Part shown: in pieces, positions 1-8,681 of the stretch | How the letters are laid out: every line of letters starts with the position of its first letter | Numbering within the stretch: the stretch's first letter is position 1 | Source of the DNA: Streptomyces litmocidini | GTDB lineage: Bacteria > Actinomycetota > Actinomycetes > Streptomycetales > Streptomycetaceae | DNA length: 64,000 bases | Assembly (NCBI RefSeq): GCF_014649755.1 | Contig: NZ_BMTQ01000004.1 | Span: 62,001-126,000, forward strand | Direction of reading: 5' to 3' | Made by a program: the position numbers and the translations under genes | Notes under the pieces: generated by a model | Told to the model about the DNA's origin: nothing | What the model saw: the letters and a program-made list of their open reading frames with translations, nothing else | Database searches by the model: none

Positions 1-105
1 TCCACGTCCCTGGGACGGCGTCACCCCTGGCACCGTCTCCCGGCCCTCCCGACAGTGGATCTCCGGCCCGGGGACGGCTCCGGGCACGGGAGGTTCGAGG
101 AGTCG

Positions 106-939
106 ATGGTGAGGCGCCGCGTGTGTGCGGGGGGCGGCAGGTGCCGGTGGTACTACGGGAGGCCGGACGTCCGGCTGGGGCCGGGCATCGGCACGTACCG
201 GGGGTTCCGCTCGACGGCGGGCGTGCCGCAGGAGCGGCTCGTGGTGCCGAGCGGGCGGGTGTCGCTGCTCATCGGTTTCGGGGGCGAGCTGCGGGTGCGC
301 GGGGACGGCGGGCACACCTCGCTGGTGTCGGGGCTGCACAACCGGGCGCGGGTCCTCGGGCACGGCGGCGACGTCCACGGCGTGGAGCTCGCCCTCGCCC
401 CCTGGGCGGCGCACCGGTTCTTCGGCGGCATCCCGCTGGCGGAGCTCGCCGACGTCCTCGCCGATCCGGTCGACGTGCTGGGCGACCGCGCCCGCCGCCT
501 GGGCGAGGCCCTGGCGGACGCCCCGGGCTGGGCCGAGCGCTTCGCGCTGCTCGACGAGACGCTGCTGCGGTGGGCGGCGGAGGCGGACGGAACCGACGGG
601 CCCGCGCCGGCCGTCCTGGAGGCCTGGCGGCTCCTGGAGCGGTCGGCCGGAACCCTGCAGATCCACGAGGTCGCGGCGGCCACGGGCTTCAGCCCGCGGC
701 ACCTGGAGCGCCTCTTCCAGGAACAGATCGGCCTCGGCCCGAAGCGGCTCGCCCGGATCCTGCGGCTGAACCGCGCGATCCGGCTGCTGACGGCGGGCGG
801 CAGGCCCGCCGACACGGCCGCCCGGTGCGGCTACTACGACCAGGCCCACCTCAGCACCGAGTTCAAGGCGATGACCGGGATGCCTCCGGGCCGTTTCCTG
901 GCGGACCGGGGGACGTCGAGCTCCTGGATCGCCGGCTGA
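106..939 (+). CDS. AraC-family transcriptional regulator
   Basis: A 277-residue DNA-binding regulator. The C-terminal part (about residues 186-270) has the two helix-turn-helix motifs of the AraC/XylS family, including the stretches GFSPRHLERLFQ and DQAHLSTEFKAMTGMPP. The N-terminal half is a ligand-sensing type domain with no recognisable effector. I chose ATG 106 because GAGGA lies about 5 nt upstream; an in-frame start at 55 lacks a good ribosome site. The next gene (secreted I36-type protein) is co-directional about 120 nt downstream, but nothing shows that it is the target. The family is clear; the regulon is unknown. Confidence 0.85.
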   Translation: MVRRRVCAGGGRCRWYYGRPDVRLGPGIGTYRGFRSTAGVPQERLVVPSGRVSLLIGFGGELRVRGDGGHTSLVSGLHNRARVLGHGGDVHGVELALAPWAAHRFFGGIPLAELADVLADPVDVLGDRARRLGEALADAPGWAERFALLDETLLRWAAEADGTDGPAPAVLEAWRLLERSAGTLQIHEVAAATGFSPRHLERLFQEQIGLGPKRLARILRLNRAIRLLTAGGRPADTAARCGYYDQAHLSTEFKAMTGMPPGRFLADRGTSSSWIAG

Positions 940-1057
940 GCCTCCGCGGCCGGAGACGGATCCGTCGGTTTTCTCCAATACGGGACCGGGCGCCGGACGG
1001 AAGTCTTACGCACGCGTGCGGTCGCGCACGCATCGCCGACATCAGAAGGAACGAAAC

Positions 1058-1507
1058 ATGAGCATGGTCACGGGGCTCCGCAAGAAGGCGGCGGTCGTCG
1101 CCGCCACCACCGCGCTGCTCGTCGGCGGCGGTGTCGTCGCCGCCACCTCGGCCTCCGCGGGCTACATGTGCGGCGCCGGATACCACTGCGCGTACTGGGC
1201 GCAGCTGGGCGACAGCGGTTCGCACGACTACTACAACAGCGACGCCAACTTCACCGACGACTACTTCAACGACAACCCCGGCACGCCCGGCTCAGGCACG
1301 GTCGTGAACGACAACGTCAGTGCCGCCAGCAACTCCAGCACGGGCGGCTACGAGAGCCACTACTACCGCGACATCAACTACGGCGGCGGCCTGCTGTTCT
1401 GCGTGAACCCGGGCAGCCAGGTCTTCTACGGCAGCCTCGCGAGCTGGCAGGAGAACCAGGCCAGCTCCCTCCTGCTGCGCCCGTCGACGACCATCCACTG
1501 CTTCTGA
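1058..1507 (+). CDS. Secreted peptidase-inhibitor I36-like small protein
   Basis: A 149-residue exported protein. Residues 1-35 form a Sec signal peptide (two lysines, an Ala/Val-rich core, then SASAG). The mature part has the pattern of inhibitor family I36 proteins: an early Cys pair (CGAGYHCAYW), many Tyr/Asn/Gly residues, and late single Cys residues. That family includes the Streptomyces metalloprotease inhibitor SMPI; inhibition by this protein is inference only. ATG 1058 follows AAGGA by 7 nt. A perfect 12-bp palindrome (CGCACGCGTGCG, 1009-1020) lies in the presumed leader. A second I36-like gene sits at 58046-58459 on the other strand. Confidence 0.7.
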   Translation: MSMVTGLRKKAAVVAATTALLVGGGVVAATSASAGYMCGAGYHCAYWAQLGDSGSHDYYNSDANFTDDYFNDNPGTPGSGTVVNDNVSAASNSSTGGYESHYYRDINYGGGLLFCVNPGSQVFYGSLASWQENQASSLLLRPSTTIHCF

Positions 1508-1617
1508 GCGAGGCCCGCCTCCGAGCGGATCTCGCACACCACGCGTGAACGGGGGCCGGTGCTACAGGGGTGCACCGGGCCTCGCCCGCCCTCCCGCCGA
1601 CGAAAGGCATCCGCACC

Positions 1618-2577
1618 ATGACCGGGACCCGCCGTCCCCGCCGTGTCCTGCTCACGCTCACCGCCGTCCTGGCGGGCGGTGCCGCCGCCGTCGGCGGCAC
1701 GCTGCTCGCCTCCGCCCAGGGCGCGCCCCCGGTCTCCGACGAGGCCCTCGTGTCGACGGCCGCCCTGGAGCGGCTGCACCGCATGCCGCCCGTCACCGAC
1801 CGCCTCTTCTCCTGGACCGGCGTCCAGGCCCGCAGCGCCGAGGCCGAACGCCGCCACGCCGTCGACTGCATGGCGCGGAAGGGCTTCCGCTACACCCCGA
1901 AGGCCACGCCCCCGGTGGGCTCCGGCGGGGACGAACGACCGCGTCCCTTCGGCCTGGAGACGCCCCCCTCCTCGGCCTCGACCACCCCGGCCGAGCCCGG
2001 CGAGACGCCCCCGAAGCCCGGTAGTCCCGAGGCCTCCCCCGCGTACGCGAAGGCCCTCTTCGGCGACGAGGGCAAGCGGGTGACGGTCAGGGGCGAGCTC
2101 GGCATGAGCGTGTCCCGGCCGGGCGACGGCTGTCTCGCCGAGGCCGAGACGCGCCTGCTCGGCGACGGCCGTGTGCGCTGGCTCCGCACGCGGATCCTGC
2201 TCTTCGAGGGGCAGGAACAGGCCCGCGCGGCCCTGGAGAAGGACCCGAGGTTCCGGGACGCGACCGGCCGCTGGCGGCAGTGCATGGACCGGGCGGGCTT
2301 CCCGGGGCAGAACGACCCGCAGGCGCTGCTGAAGTCCCTGCCCAGCCAGCGGGCCCGCCTCGGCGGCCGTGACGTCCTGCGCGCGGACCTGAACTGCAAG
2401 AGCACGACCGGCTACCTGACCCTCGCGTACACCCGGCTCGCCGCCGTCCAGCAGGCCTGGCTGGACCGGCACCCGGCCGTCTCCAAGGACTGGACGGCCC
2501 TCCTCGCCCGCCAGGACAGGGCCGCGCGCGAGGTGCTCGCCGCTACGGCTGCTGCGCCTTCTCCTCACTCGGGATGA
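1618..2577 (+). CDS. Hypothetical secreted/anchored actinobacterial protein
   Basis: A 319-residue protein that I do not recognise by function. It begins with a basic, hydrophobic segment (about residues 8-36) that could be a signal peptide or membrane anchor. The exported part is charged, with scattered Cys (DCMARKGF, RQCMDRAGF, DLNCKST), and a Pro/Ser/Glu-rich linker near residue 120. Two Cys-containing segments of the form C-M-x-R-x-G-F suggest an internal duplication. ATG 1618 was chosen over an upstream in-frame start because CGAAAGG precedes it. The 3' end overlaps the converging DUF2690 gene by 35 nt. Confidence 0.7.
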   Translation: MTGTRRPRRVLLTLTAVLAGGAAAVGGTLLASAQGAPPVSDEALVSTAALERLHRMPPVTDRLFSWTGVQARSAEAERRHAVDCMARKGFRYTPKATPPVGSGGDERPRPFGLETPPSSASTTPAEPGETPPKPGSPEASPAYAKALFGDEGKRVTVRGELGMSVSRPGDGCLAEAETRLLGDGRVRWLRTRILLFEGQEQARAALEKDPRFRDATGRWRQCMDRAGFPGQNDPQALLKSLPSQRARLGGRDVLRADLNCKSTTGYLTLAYTRLAAVQQAWLDRHPAVSKDWTALLARQDRAAREVLAATAAAPSPHSG

Positions 2578-3397
2578 AGCGGCCGGTGCAGCTGCGCGGG
2601 CCGTTCTTCGGGAGGGCGGCGCAGACCCAGACCGAACCGTCGTCGGGCGCCGCGATCAGCGGCGTGTAGACGTCCCGGTCGAAGTGCACGACGTCGGCCT
2701 GGGCGGCGCCGTCGGAGTTGTTGACCACGACGGTGGCGCCGACCTGGGCGAAGGAGATCCGGCCCCAGGCGGCCTGGCAGGCCCGGCTGTAACGGAGCTC
2801 GATGACGAGGTCCTTGGGGATGGAGCCGGTGCGCACGGTGACGGCGTCGGCGCCGCAGTTCATCTTCTTCGGGTCGCGTCCCTCGCAGCCCGTGAGGGTG
2901 CAGCCGGTGGCCGGTCCCGCGACCTTCACGACGGGCTTCGGGCGAGGGGGAGCCGGCGGTTCGCCGGAGCCGGCCAGGGCGGCGTAGGAGGCCGCGCCCG
3001 CCACGAGGAGGACGGCGAGCGCGAGCGAGGCCCACAGGGTGCGACGGCGCCGGGCCGACGACGGCCCGGCCTCGGCCTCCGCTCCGGCCCCGCTCCCCGC
3101 CCCCTCCCCGGGCTCCGTCCCGGCCACCGGCTCCGCCCCGGTCACGGGCTCCGGTGCCGCGCGTCGCGCGTCCTCCTCGGCCCAGAGCGCGAGCAGCGGG
3201 GCCGGGTCGGTCCCGCAGAGCCGGGCGAGACGCTCCACGGCGTCGCGCGGCGGGAACTGCTTGCCGTTGACCCAGCGTTCCCACGACGACTTGGCGTAGT
3301 GCGTCTTCTCACTGAGCTGGACGAAACTGGACCCCGATGCCTTCTTCAGCGCGAGCAGCTCGCCCGCCAGGTCCTTGACCGACCCCGCACGGTCCAT
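2543..3397 (-). CDS. XRE helix-turn-helix membrane protein with DUF2690 domain
   Basis: A 284-residue predicted membrane-anchored regulator. An N-terminal helix-turn-helix (about residues 5-65, with FVQLSEKTHYAKSSWERWVNG) is followed by an acidic Pro/Ala/Glu linker, one membrane helix (around residues 125-145) and an extracytoplasmic DUF2690 domain with paired Cys residues (CTLTGCEG, MNCGAD) and the DP motif. This architecture is common and often multi-copy in Streptomyces; its role is unknown. Start ATG 3397 is preceded by AGGGAG at a longish 12 nt. In-frame starts at 3424 and 3430 are possible. It converges with and overlaps the upstream gene by 35 nt. Confidence 0.8.
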   Translation of the reverse strand: MDRAGSVKDLAGELLALKKASGSSFVQLSEKTHYAKSSWERWVNGKQFPPRDAVERLARLCGTDPAPLLALWAEEDARRAAPEPVTGAEPVAGTEPGEGAGSGAGAEAEAGPSSARRRRTLWASLALAVLLVAGAASYAALAGSGEPPAPPRPKPVVKVAGPATGCTLTGCEGRDPKKMNCGADAVTVRTGSIPKDLVIELRYSRACQAAWGRISFAQVGATVVVNNSDGAAQADVVHFDRDVYTPLIAAPDDGSVWVCAALPKNGPRSCTGRFIPSEEKAQQP

Positions 3398-3530
3398 CTG
3401 TGACCGATTCTCCCTGATGTGCATGCCCATGCCAGCCATGGACGTGCACATCCTAGAGCGCTGCACGAGGGTGCCCCGCGCACCGGAAATTGCGTGCGTC
3501 AAGCACATATCAGGCCAGGATCCGCGGGGG

Positions 3531-4619
3531 TCAGGCGCAGCAGTCGGGCTCCAGACCGCTCGGCAGCCGCTCGCCGCCGAAGACGGCGACGGTCGCCTCC
3601 TCGCCGCCGAGGGCCGCGACCGCCAGGAGGAGGGAGCCCGCCGTCCAGGCGGTCTGCTCCTCGGGCCACACGGCCTTGTCGCCCTCCGTGGCGCCCTCGA
3701 AGACGTACCCCGTCCAGTACATGCCGTTCCCGGCGCGCAGGTGGTGGATGTCCTGGAGGATCGCGAGGGCCCGGTCGGACTCCCCCATCGCCCAGAGGGT
3801 GAGGGCGAGTTCACAGCTCTCGCCACCCGTGACCCACGGGTTGGGGACCACGCAGCGCACGCCGAGGCCGGGGACGACGAACCGGTCCCAGCCGGCCTCG
3901 ATACGGGCCTGCGCGTCGGCCCCGGTGACCGCGCCGCCGAGGACCGGGTAGTACCAGTCCATCGAATAGCGGGACTTGTCGAGGAAGCGCTCGGGGTGCC
4001 GGCGGATCGCGTGGCCGAGGGCCCCGGCGGCCAGCTCCCAGTCGGGCTGCGGCTCCTCGCGGAACTCGGCGATGGCGAGGGCGCAGCGCAGCGCCTGGTG
4101 GATGGAGGAGCTGCCGGTGAGCAGCGCGTCGTGCACCGGCGTGCCGTCGGGCTCGCGCTTCCAGCCGATCTGGCCGCCGGGCCGCTGGAGCCCGAGGACG
4201 AACTCGACGGCCGCGTAGACGACGGGCCACATCCGGTCGAGGAAGGCGTCGTCGCCGGTGGAGAGGTAGTGGTGCCAGACGCCGACCGCGACGTACGCGA
4301 CGAAGTTGGACTCCAGGCTCCGGTCGGTGACCTGGTCCGGGTCGCCGTCGTGGTAGGCCGCGTACCAGGAGCCGTCGGCGTTCTGGTGACGGGCGAGCCA
4401 CTCGTAGGCGCGGGTCGCGGCGGCGTGCTCGCCGGCCGCGTCCAGGGCCATGGCGGCCTCGGTGTGGTCCCACGGGTCCAGGTGGTGGCCGCGGAACCAG
4501 GGGATGGCGCCGTCCTCGCGCTGCACGGCGAGTATCCCCGCCACGGTCTCGGCGGCCTGCTCGGCGGTGAGCACCCCGGGCAGGACGAGGTGCTCCGCGA
4601 TGCGCTCGGGAGACGTCAC
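3531..4619 (-). CDS. Alpha/alpha-toroid (prenyltransferase-like) protein
   Basis: A 362-residue protein with repeated helical segments carrying Gln-Trp-type motifs (AVQREDGAIPWF, LARHQNADGSWY, LGLQRPGGQIGW). These are typical of alpha-toroid proteins usually annotated as prenyltransferase/squalene oxidase repeat proteins. A carbohydrate-active alpha/alpha barrel is an alternative because the two genes upstream encode a glycosyltransferase and a methyltransferase. No catalytic DCTAE or DXDD motif of terpene cyclases is visible. It starts with GTG 4619, overlapping the methyltransferase stop by 4 nt (GTGA), so translation is probably coupled. It is the last gene of a three-gene operon running from 6899. 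Confidence 0.8.
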   Translation of the reverse strand: MTSPERIAEHLVLPGVLTAEQAAETVAGILAVQREDGAIPWFRGHHLDPWDHTEAAMALDAAGEHAAATRAYEWLARHQNADGSWYAAYHDGDPDQVTDRSLESNFVAYVAVGVWHHYLSTGDDAFLDRMWPVVYAAVEFVLGLQRPGGQIGWKREPDGTPVHDALLTGSSSIHQALRCALAIAEFREEPQPDWELAAGALGHAIRRHPERFLDKSRYSMDWYYPVLGGAVTGADAQARIEAGWDRFVVPGLGVRCVVPNPWVTGGESCELALTLWAMGESDRALAILQDIHHLRAGNGMYWTGYVFEGATEGDKAVWPEEQTAWTAGSLLLAVAALGGEEATVAVFGGERLPSGLEPDCCA

Positions 4620-5383
4620 TTGGCCGCGTCCGCGGTGTCGGCGGAGACCGCGGCGGCGTCGGCCTTCGGGAGGTGGGGCTTGGTCGCGTACGCCACGAAG
4701 CTCTTGCCGACGACCGGGTTGAGCAGCTGCTCGGCGACCCGGGTCAGGGCGGGCTTCTTCATGATGTCCCAGACCAGGAGCTTGTGGTACGCGCGGACCG
4801 GCAGCGCCTTGTCGTTGTCGACGCCGAAGGCGCACTTCAGCCACCAGTACGGCGAGTGCAGCGCGTGCGCGTGGTGGGTGCCGTACGGCCTGAGGCCGGC
4901 CTGCCGGATCTTGCCGAGGAGCTCGTCGGCCCTGTAGATGCGGATGTGGCCGCCCTCGACCTCGTGGTACGCGTCGGAGAGCGCCCAGCAGACCTTCTCG
5001 GGCCCGTACCGGGGCACGGTGATCGCGATCCGGCCGCCCGGCTTGAGCACGCGGACCATCTCGGCGAGCACGCCCTTGTCGTCGGGGATGTGCTCCATGA
5101 CCTCGGAGATGATGACGACGTCGAAGGACTCGTCGGGGAACGGCAGGTTGAGGGCGTCGCCCTCCATCGCGGTCGCGGTCGCGCCGGCCGGGGCCTCACC
5201 GGCCTCCTTCATGGCGGCGAACCACTTGGCGACCTCGCGGATCTCCTCGCCGTTCTGGTCGAGGGCCACGACCTGGGCGCCGCGCCGGTAGCACTCGAAG
5301 GCGTGCCGGCCCGCACCGCAGCCCAGATCGAGCACGCGGTCGCCGGCGGCGAGCGGGAAGCGGGTGAAGTCGACGGTCAGCAC
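4616..5383 (-). CDS. Class I SAM-dependent methyltransferase
   Basis: A 255-residue cytosolic methyltransferase. Motif I (VLDLGCGAGRHAFE, about residues 17-30) binds SAM. The acidic residue after strand 2 (VVALDQNGEE) and the later SFDVVIISEVMEHI segment are also canonical. The substrate is unknown; position between a GT4 glycosyltransferase and a toroid protein suggests a glycan or glycolipid. GTG 5383 is chosen because GAAAGG lies 8 nt upstream; the longer reading frame adds a low-complexity Pro/Arg stretch that is not credible protein. The stop overlaps the next gene by 4 nt. Confidence 0.85.
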   Translation of the reverse strand: MLTVDFTRFPLAAGDRVLDLGCGAGRHAFECYRRGAQVVALDQNGEEIREVAKWFAAMKEAGEAPAGATATAMEGDALNLPFPDESFDVVIISEVMEHIPDDKGVLAEMVRVLKPGGRIAITVPRYGPEKVCWALSDAYHEVEGGHIRIYRADELLGKIRQAGLRPYGTHHAHALHSPYWWLKCAFGVDNDKALPVRAYHKLLVWDIMKKPALTRVAEQLLNPVVGKSFVAYATKPHLPKADAAAVSADTADAAK

Positions 5384-5462
5384 GAGGTCTGCCTTTCGGG
5401 GTTGACGGAGGGTTGCGGGCAGACGCCGTCGCCGGGTCGTGGGCGTGCGCCGCCGCCGGGTC

Positions 5463-5538
5463 GTGGGCGGGCGTTCCGCAGGGCGCGGGGGGCACCCCCT
5501 GCTCGAACGGGGCCGAGGGCTCGGGGGAGGGTGGGCAC
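5463..5538 (+). repeat. Interspersed palindromic repeat, copy 1
   Basis: A 76-nt segment between the glycosyltransferase and the methyltransferase that aligns without gaps to 63560-63635 (63 of 76 identical by eye). Its centre can fold (CCCCCTGCTC pairing with GAGGGCTCGGGGG). It fills most of the roughly 200-nt gap inside this operon. It looks like a dispersed REP-type element of Streptomyces. Confidence 0.7.
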
Positions 5539-5579
5539 GACCCCACCGCCGGGCCGCACCCGGCAGCGACGGCGGCGTG

Positions 5580-6899
5580 TCACCGGCGGACTCCGGCACC
5601 CTGCCGGGCCACGGCCTCCCGGTACAGCTCAGCCGTGCCCTGCGCCGCACGGGCCCAGGTGAAGTTGGCCAGGACCCGTGCACGACCGGCGGCACCGAGC
5701 CGGGTCCGCAGATCGAGATCGCCCAGCACCCGCCCCAGCGCCGCGGCCAGCGCCCCCGCGTCCCCCGGCGGCACCGCCAGGCAGGTCTCGCCGTCGGGCC
5801 CGGCGACCTCAGGGATGGCGCCGCCCGTCGTGGCGACCAGCGGGGTCCCCGTCGCCATGCCCTCCGCGGCCGGCAGCGAGAACCCCTCGTACAGCGAGGG
5901 CACGCAGGCGACCTGCGCGGACCGGTAGAGGTCGACGAGCTCGGCGTCGCTGATGCCCTTGACGAACTCGACGGCGCCGTCCAGCCCGTACCGCTCGATG
6001 GCCTGCGCGACCGGGCCGTCCTCGGCGCGCTTGCCGACCACGACGAGGTGCGCGTCGGGGTTCTCGGTGCGGAGCTTGGCGAGCGCCTCGATCAGGAAGA
6101 CGAGGCCCTTGAGGGGGACGTCGGCGCTGGAGGTGGTGACGATCCGGCCGGGGATCTCGGCGACGGACGGGTCCGGGGACCAGAGGTCGGTGTCGGCGCC
6201 GATGTGGACGACCTCGATGCGGTCCTCGCGGACGCCGAGGTGCTCGACGATCTCCTGGCGGGAGGTGCCGGAGACGGTGAGGACGGACGGCAGCCGGCGG
6301 GCCACCTTCTTCTGCATGCGGGTGAAGGCGTACCAGCGGCGGACGGAGGCGCGGCGCTTCCAGTCGGCGGCGGCGTCGAGTTCGAGCTGCCGGTCGACGG
6401 TGATCGGGTGGTGGATCGTGGTGACGAGCGGCGCGCCGAGGGCGCGCGGGCCGCCGAGGAGCCCGTACCCGAGGGTCTGGTTGTCGTGGACGACGTCGAA
6501 GTCGCCGCGGCGGGCGGCGAGCAGGCGCCGGGCCCGCAGGGAGAAGGTGAGCGGCTCGGGGAAGCCGCCGGTCCACATGGTGGCGACTTCCAGGGCGTCG
6601 ATCCAGTCCCGGTACTCCTCGCGCTTCGGGGTCCGGAAGGGGTCCGGCGAGCGGTACAGGTCGAGGCTGGGGATCTCGGTGAGCGGCACGCCCTCGTCGA
6701 GCGTCGGGTACGGCTGGGAGCCGATGACCTCGACGGTGTGTCCGAGGCGGGCGAGCTCGCGGGAGAGGTGCCGGACGTAGACGCCCTGGCCCCCGCAGAA
6801 CGGGTTGCCCTTGTACGTGAGGAGAGCGATCCGCAACGGACCGTCACCGGCCGCGGTGACGCCCTGCCGGGGGCTTGCCTCTATGGCCTCAGCGGTCAT
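5580..6899 (-). CDS. Glycosyltransferase family 4
   Basis: A 439-residue GT-B-fold glycosyltransferase. The N-terminal Rossmann domain (about 22-190) has the GT4 loop FCGGQGVYVRHLSRELA. The C-terminal domain (about 200-400) has the donor-binding Glu-rich motif SLYEGFSLPAAEGMATG, which fits retaining GT4 enzymes using nucleotide sugars. The acceptor is unknown. ATG 6899 starts the protein; it heads an operon with the methyltransferase and toroid genes and is divergent from the kstR-like regulator. A KstR-type box overlaps its likely promoter, so it is probably repressed by that regulator. Confidence 0.88.
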   Translation of the reverse strand: MTAEAIEASPRQGVTAAGDGPLRIALLTYKGNPFCGGQGVYVRHLSRELARLGHTVEVIGSQPYPTLDEGVPLTEIPSLDLYRSPDPFRTPKREEYRDWIDALEVATMWTGGFPEPLTFSLRARRLLAARRGDFDVVHDNQTLGYGLLGGPRALGAPLVTTIHHPITVDRQLELDAAADWKRRASVRRWYAFTRMQKKVARRLPSVLTVSGTSRQEIVEHLGVREDRIEVVHIGADTDLWSPDPSVAEIPGRIVTTSSADVPLKGLVFLIEALAKLRTENPDAHLVVVGKRAEDGPVAQAIERYGLDGAVEFVKGISDAELVDLYRSAQVACVPSLYEGFSLPAAEGMATGTPLVATTGGAIPEVAGPDGETCLAVPPGDAGALAAALGRVLGDLDLRTRLGAAGRARVLANFTWARAAQGTAELYREAVARQGAGVRR

Positions 6900-6953
6900 G
6901 CGCGACCCCCTTCGAGCGTGCGTTTCGCCGGAGCGTAACCGCTCGCGCTAATC

Positions 6954-6967
6954 TAGAACAAGTTACA
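6954..6967. promoter_or_regulatory. KstR-type operator (exact consensus)
   Basis: TAGAACAAGTTACA matches the published KstR consensus TNNAACNNGTTNNA at every defined position. It lies in the 238-nt gap between the glycosyltransferase operon and the divergent KstR-like TetR gene. On the minus strand it overlaps a candidate -10 (TAGATT), so it could control both directions. Confidence 0.75.
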
Positions 6968-7137
6968 GACTTGATCGCTCTGGATCTTCTCGGCCGGCTT
7001 CCCGCCACCTGCTTGATCCTTCAAGGAGGACAGAATCTACCGGCAGGTAGCTCCGTGGTGAGAGCCGGAACAGGTGATTCGCGCCACGGCGGCCGCACCG
7101 CCATACTGTCGCTCCCCACCGCACGGAACGGGACCTC

Positions 7138-7773
7138 ATGACCGCAGACAACAGAGCGGACCACAGACCCGCGTCGCCGCCCCTCACGGAGCGCCAGGAG
7201 GCGCGCCGCCGCCGCATCCTGAACGCCAGCGCCCAGCTCGCCGCCAGGGGCGGCTTCGACGCCGTGCAGATGCGGGAGGTCGCCGAGGCGGCCGGGGTCG
7301 CCCTCGGCACGCTCTACCGCTACTTCCCCTCCAAGATCCACCTGCTCGTGGCGACCATGCAGGACCAGCTCCAGCACATGCACACCACGCTGCGGAAGCG
7401 GCCGCCCGCCGGCGCGGACCCGGCGGAACGGGTCGCCGAGACCCTGATGCGCGCCTTCCGGGCGCTCCAGCGGGAACCTCAGCTGGCCGACGCCATGGTG
7501 CGGGCACTGACCTTCGCGGACCGCAGCGTGAGCCCCGAGGTCGACACGGTCTCCCGGCTGACGACCGCGATCATCCTGGACGCCATGGGGACGGAACACC
7601 CGACCCCGGGCCAGCTGTCGGCGGTCCGGGTGATCGAGCACACCTGGCACTCGGCGCTGATCACCTGGCTGTCCGGACGCGCCTCGATCGCACAGGTGAA
7701 GATCGACATCGAGACGGTCTGCCGGCTGATCGACCTGACGGCACCGGCGCGGACGCCGGAGCCGACGGTCTGA
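7138..7773 (+). CDS. kstR: TetR-family regulator, KstR-like (steroid catabolism repressor)
   Basis: A 211-residue TetR repressor. The helix-turn-helix (about residues 20-66, GGFDAVQMREVAEAAGV followed by TLYRYFPSKIHLL) and the ligand-domain segment REPQLADAMVRALTFAD closely resemble mycobacterial KstR, as remembered, which senses a 3-oxo-cholestenoyl-CoA intermediate. It lies next to an exact KstR box (6954-6967), so autoregulation is likely. Candidate targets in the window are the GT operon, the ferredoxin/ALDH and MBL genes, the fadA5-like thiolase and cyp125. The family is certain; the specific KstR assignment is strong but from recognition only. Confidence 0.85.
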   Translation: MTADNRADHRPASPPLTERQEARRRRILNASAQLAARGGFDAVQMREVAEAAGVALGTLYRYFPSKIHLLVATMQDQLQHMHTTLRKRPPAGADPAERVAETLMRAFRALQREPQLADAMVRALTFADRSVSPEVDTVSRLTTAIILDAMGTEHPTPGQLSAVRVIEHTWHSALITWLSGRASIAQVKIDIETVCRLIDLTAPARTPEPTV

Positions 7774-7820
7774 GCGGTGCCGCCGGCGCCCCGGCGCGGG
7801 GCACGGGCGGCACCGGTGCC

Positions 7821-8354
7821 TCAGGGCTTCTTGTGCTTGGCGTTCTCGGCCTCCATGACCGCCTCGCACTCCGGACCGGCGTCGGTGGCGACGAACATCA
7901 CGATCTTCAGCGGTCCCTGCGAGTGGTTGCTGGCCTGGAGCCGCCAGGTGCTCTTCGTCAGGGACTTGACCTGCGAGCCCATCTGCTCGAGCGACTTGCC
8001 CACCGTCCAGCCGCCGCCGGTCAGGGTCGAGACCGTGTCCGCGTAGGACTTCTTCGGGTCGGCGGCCTTCTCGGCGTCGGCCGTCCAGGAGACCATGCAG
8101 TCCTTCAGCGCCGGCGGCACCGCCTCGCCCGAGGAGTCCTGCGTGAAGCCGGCTCCCGTCGCCGCGTCCGTCAACTCCTTGGTGACCGCGGCCGCGTCCA
8201 GCTTCTGCTCGCTCGAACCGCCCGCGCCGGAGCCGCCCGTCGCGGCCGAACCGGCCGAGGACGAACCGCCCTTGTCCGTACCGCCCTCGCTGCCACAGCC
8301 CGCGACGAGCAGCGCCACTCCGGCGGCCGCGGCCACCCACATCGCCTTGCGCAC
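7821..8354 (-). CDS. Small putative lipoprotein
   Basis: A 177-residue exported lipoprotein. Residues 1-20 form a signal peptide ending in the lipobox LVAGC, followed by a Gly/Ser-rich tether and a globular domain of about 120 residues with two further Cys residues (KDCMVSW, PECEAVM) that may form a disulfide. I do not recognise the domain. GTG 8354 is preferred because GGGAG lies 5 nt upstream; an upstream ATG would put a poor leader before the signal peptide. It converges with kstR, with only 47 nt between the stops. Confidence 0.75.
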   Translation of the reverse strand: MRKAMWVAAAAGVALLVAGCGSEGGTDKGGSSSAGSAATGGSGAGGSSEQKLDAAAVTKELTDAATGAGFTQDSSGEAVPPALKDCMVSWTADAEKAADPKKSYADTVSTLTGGGWTVGKSLEQMGSQVKSLTKSTWRLQASNHSQGPLKIVMFVATDAGPECEAVMEAENAKHKKP

Positions 8355-8447
8355 AACACTCCCGATTCCGCACGCACGAAGGCCTCTTGCCCCCGTTTTC
8401 ACGGGGCACAGTTTTGCACGCGGGAACGACGGCGCCGTCGATCCGAC

Positions 8448-8681
8448 TCACTCCTCCGGCGGGAACACCGGCTCCCCCCCGTCCGCCAGGGTGATCAGGA
8501 TCGCCTCCACCGGGCAGCCCTCCGCCGCCGCCAGGAGCCGTTCGCCCGCGTCCGTCTCCGCCTCCACCGGGTGGGACTGACGGGCCGTGTCGAGCCGGAA
8601 GCCGGCCGGGGCGTGGTTGACGCACATGCCGGAGCCGATGCAGACGCTCCGGTCGACCTCGACGTGCCAGCGGTCGCCCAT
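8448..8681 (-). CDS. 3Fe-4S-type ferredoxin
   Basis: A 77-residue soluble electron carrier. The spaced Cys residues in VCIGSGMCVNHAP and the later GCPVEAI fit a single-cluster actinobacterial ferredoxin; the second Cys position of a 4Fe site is Gly, which favours [3Fe-4S]. Such ferredoxins serve cytochrome P450s, and CYP125 in this window has no adjacent ferredoxin, so it is a candidate partner (inference). The ATG shares one base with the aldehyde dehydrogenase stop (TGATG), so the two are translationally coupled. Confidence 0.85.
   Translation of the reverse strand: MGDRWHVEVDRSVCIGSGMCVNHAPAGFRLDTARQSHPVEAETDAGERLLAAAEGCPVEAILITLADGGEPVFPPEE

Noticed and set aside
5439..6938. Long open frame (about 500 codons) on the plus strand opposite the glycosyltransferase
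   Set aside because: Antisense shadow caused by high GC; Gly/Asp/Val-rich text without domains, while the minus-strand frame is a clear GT4 enzyme.
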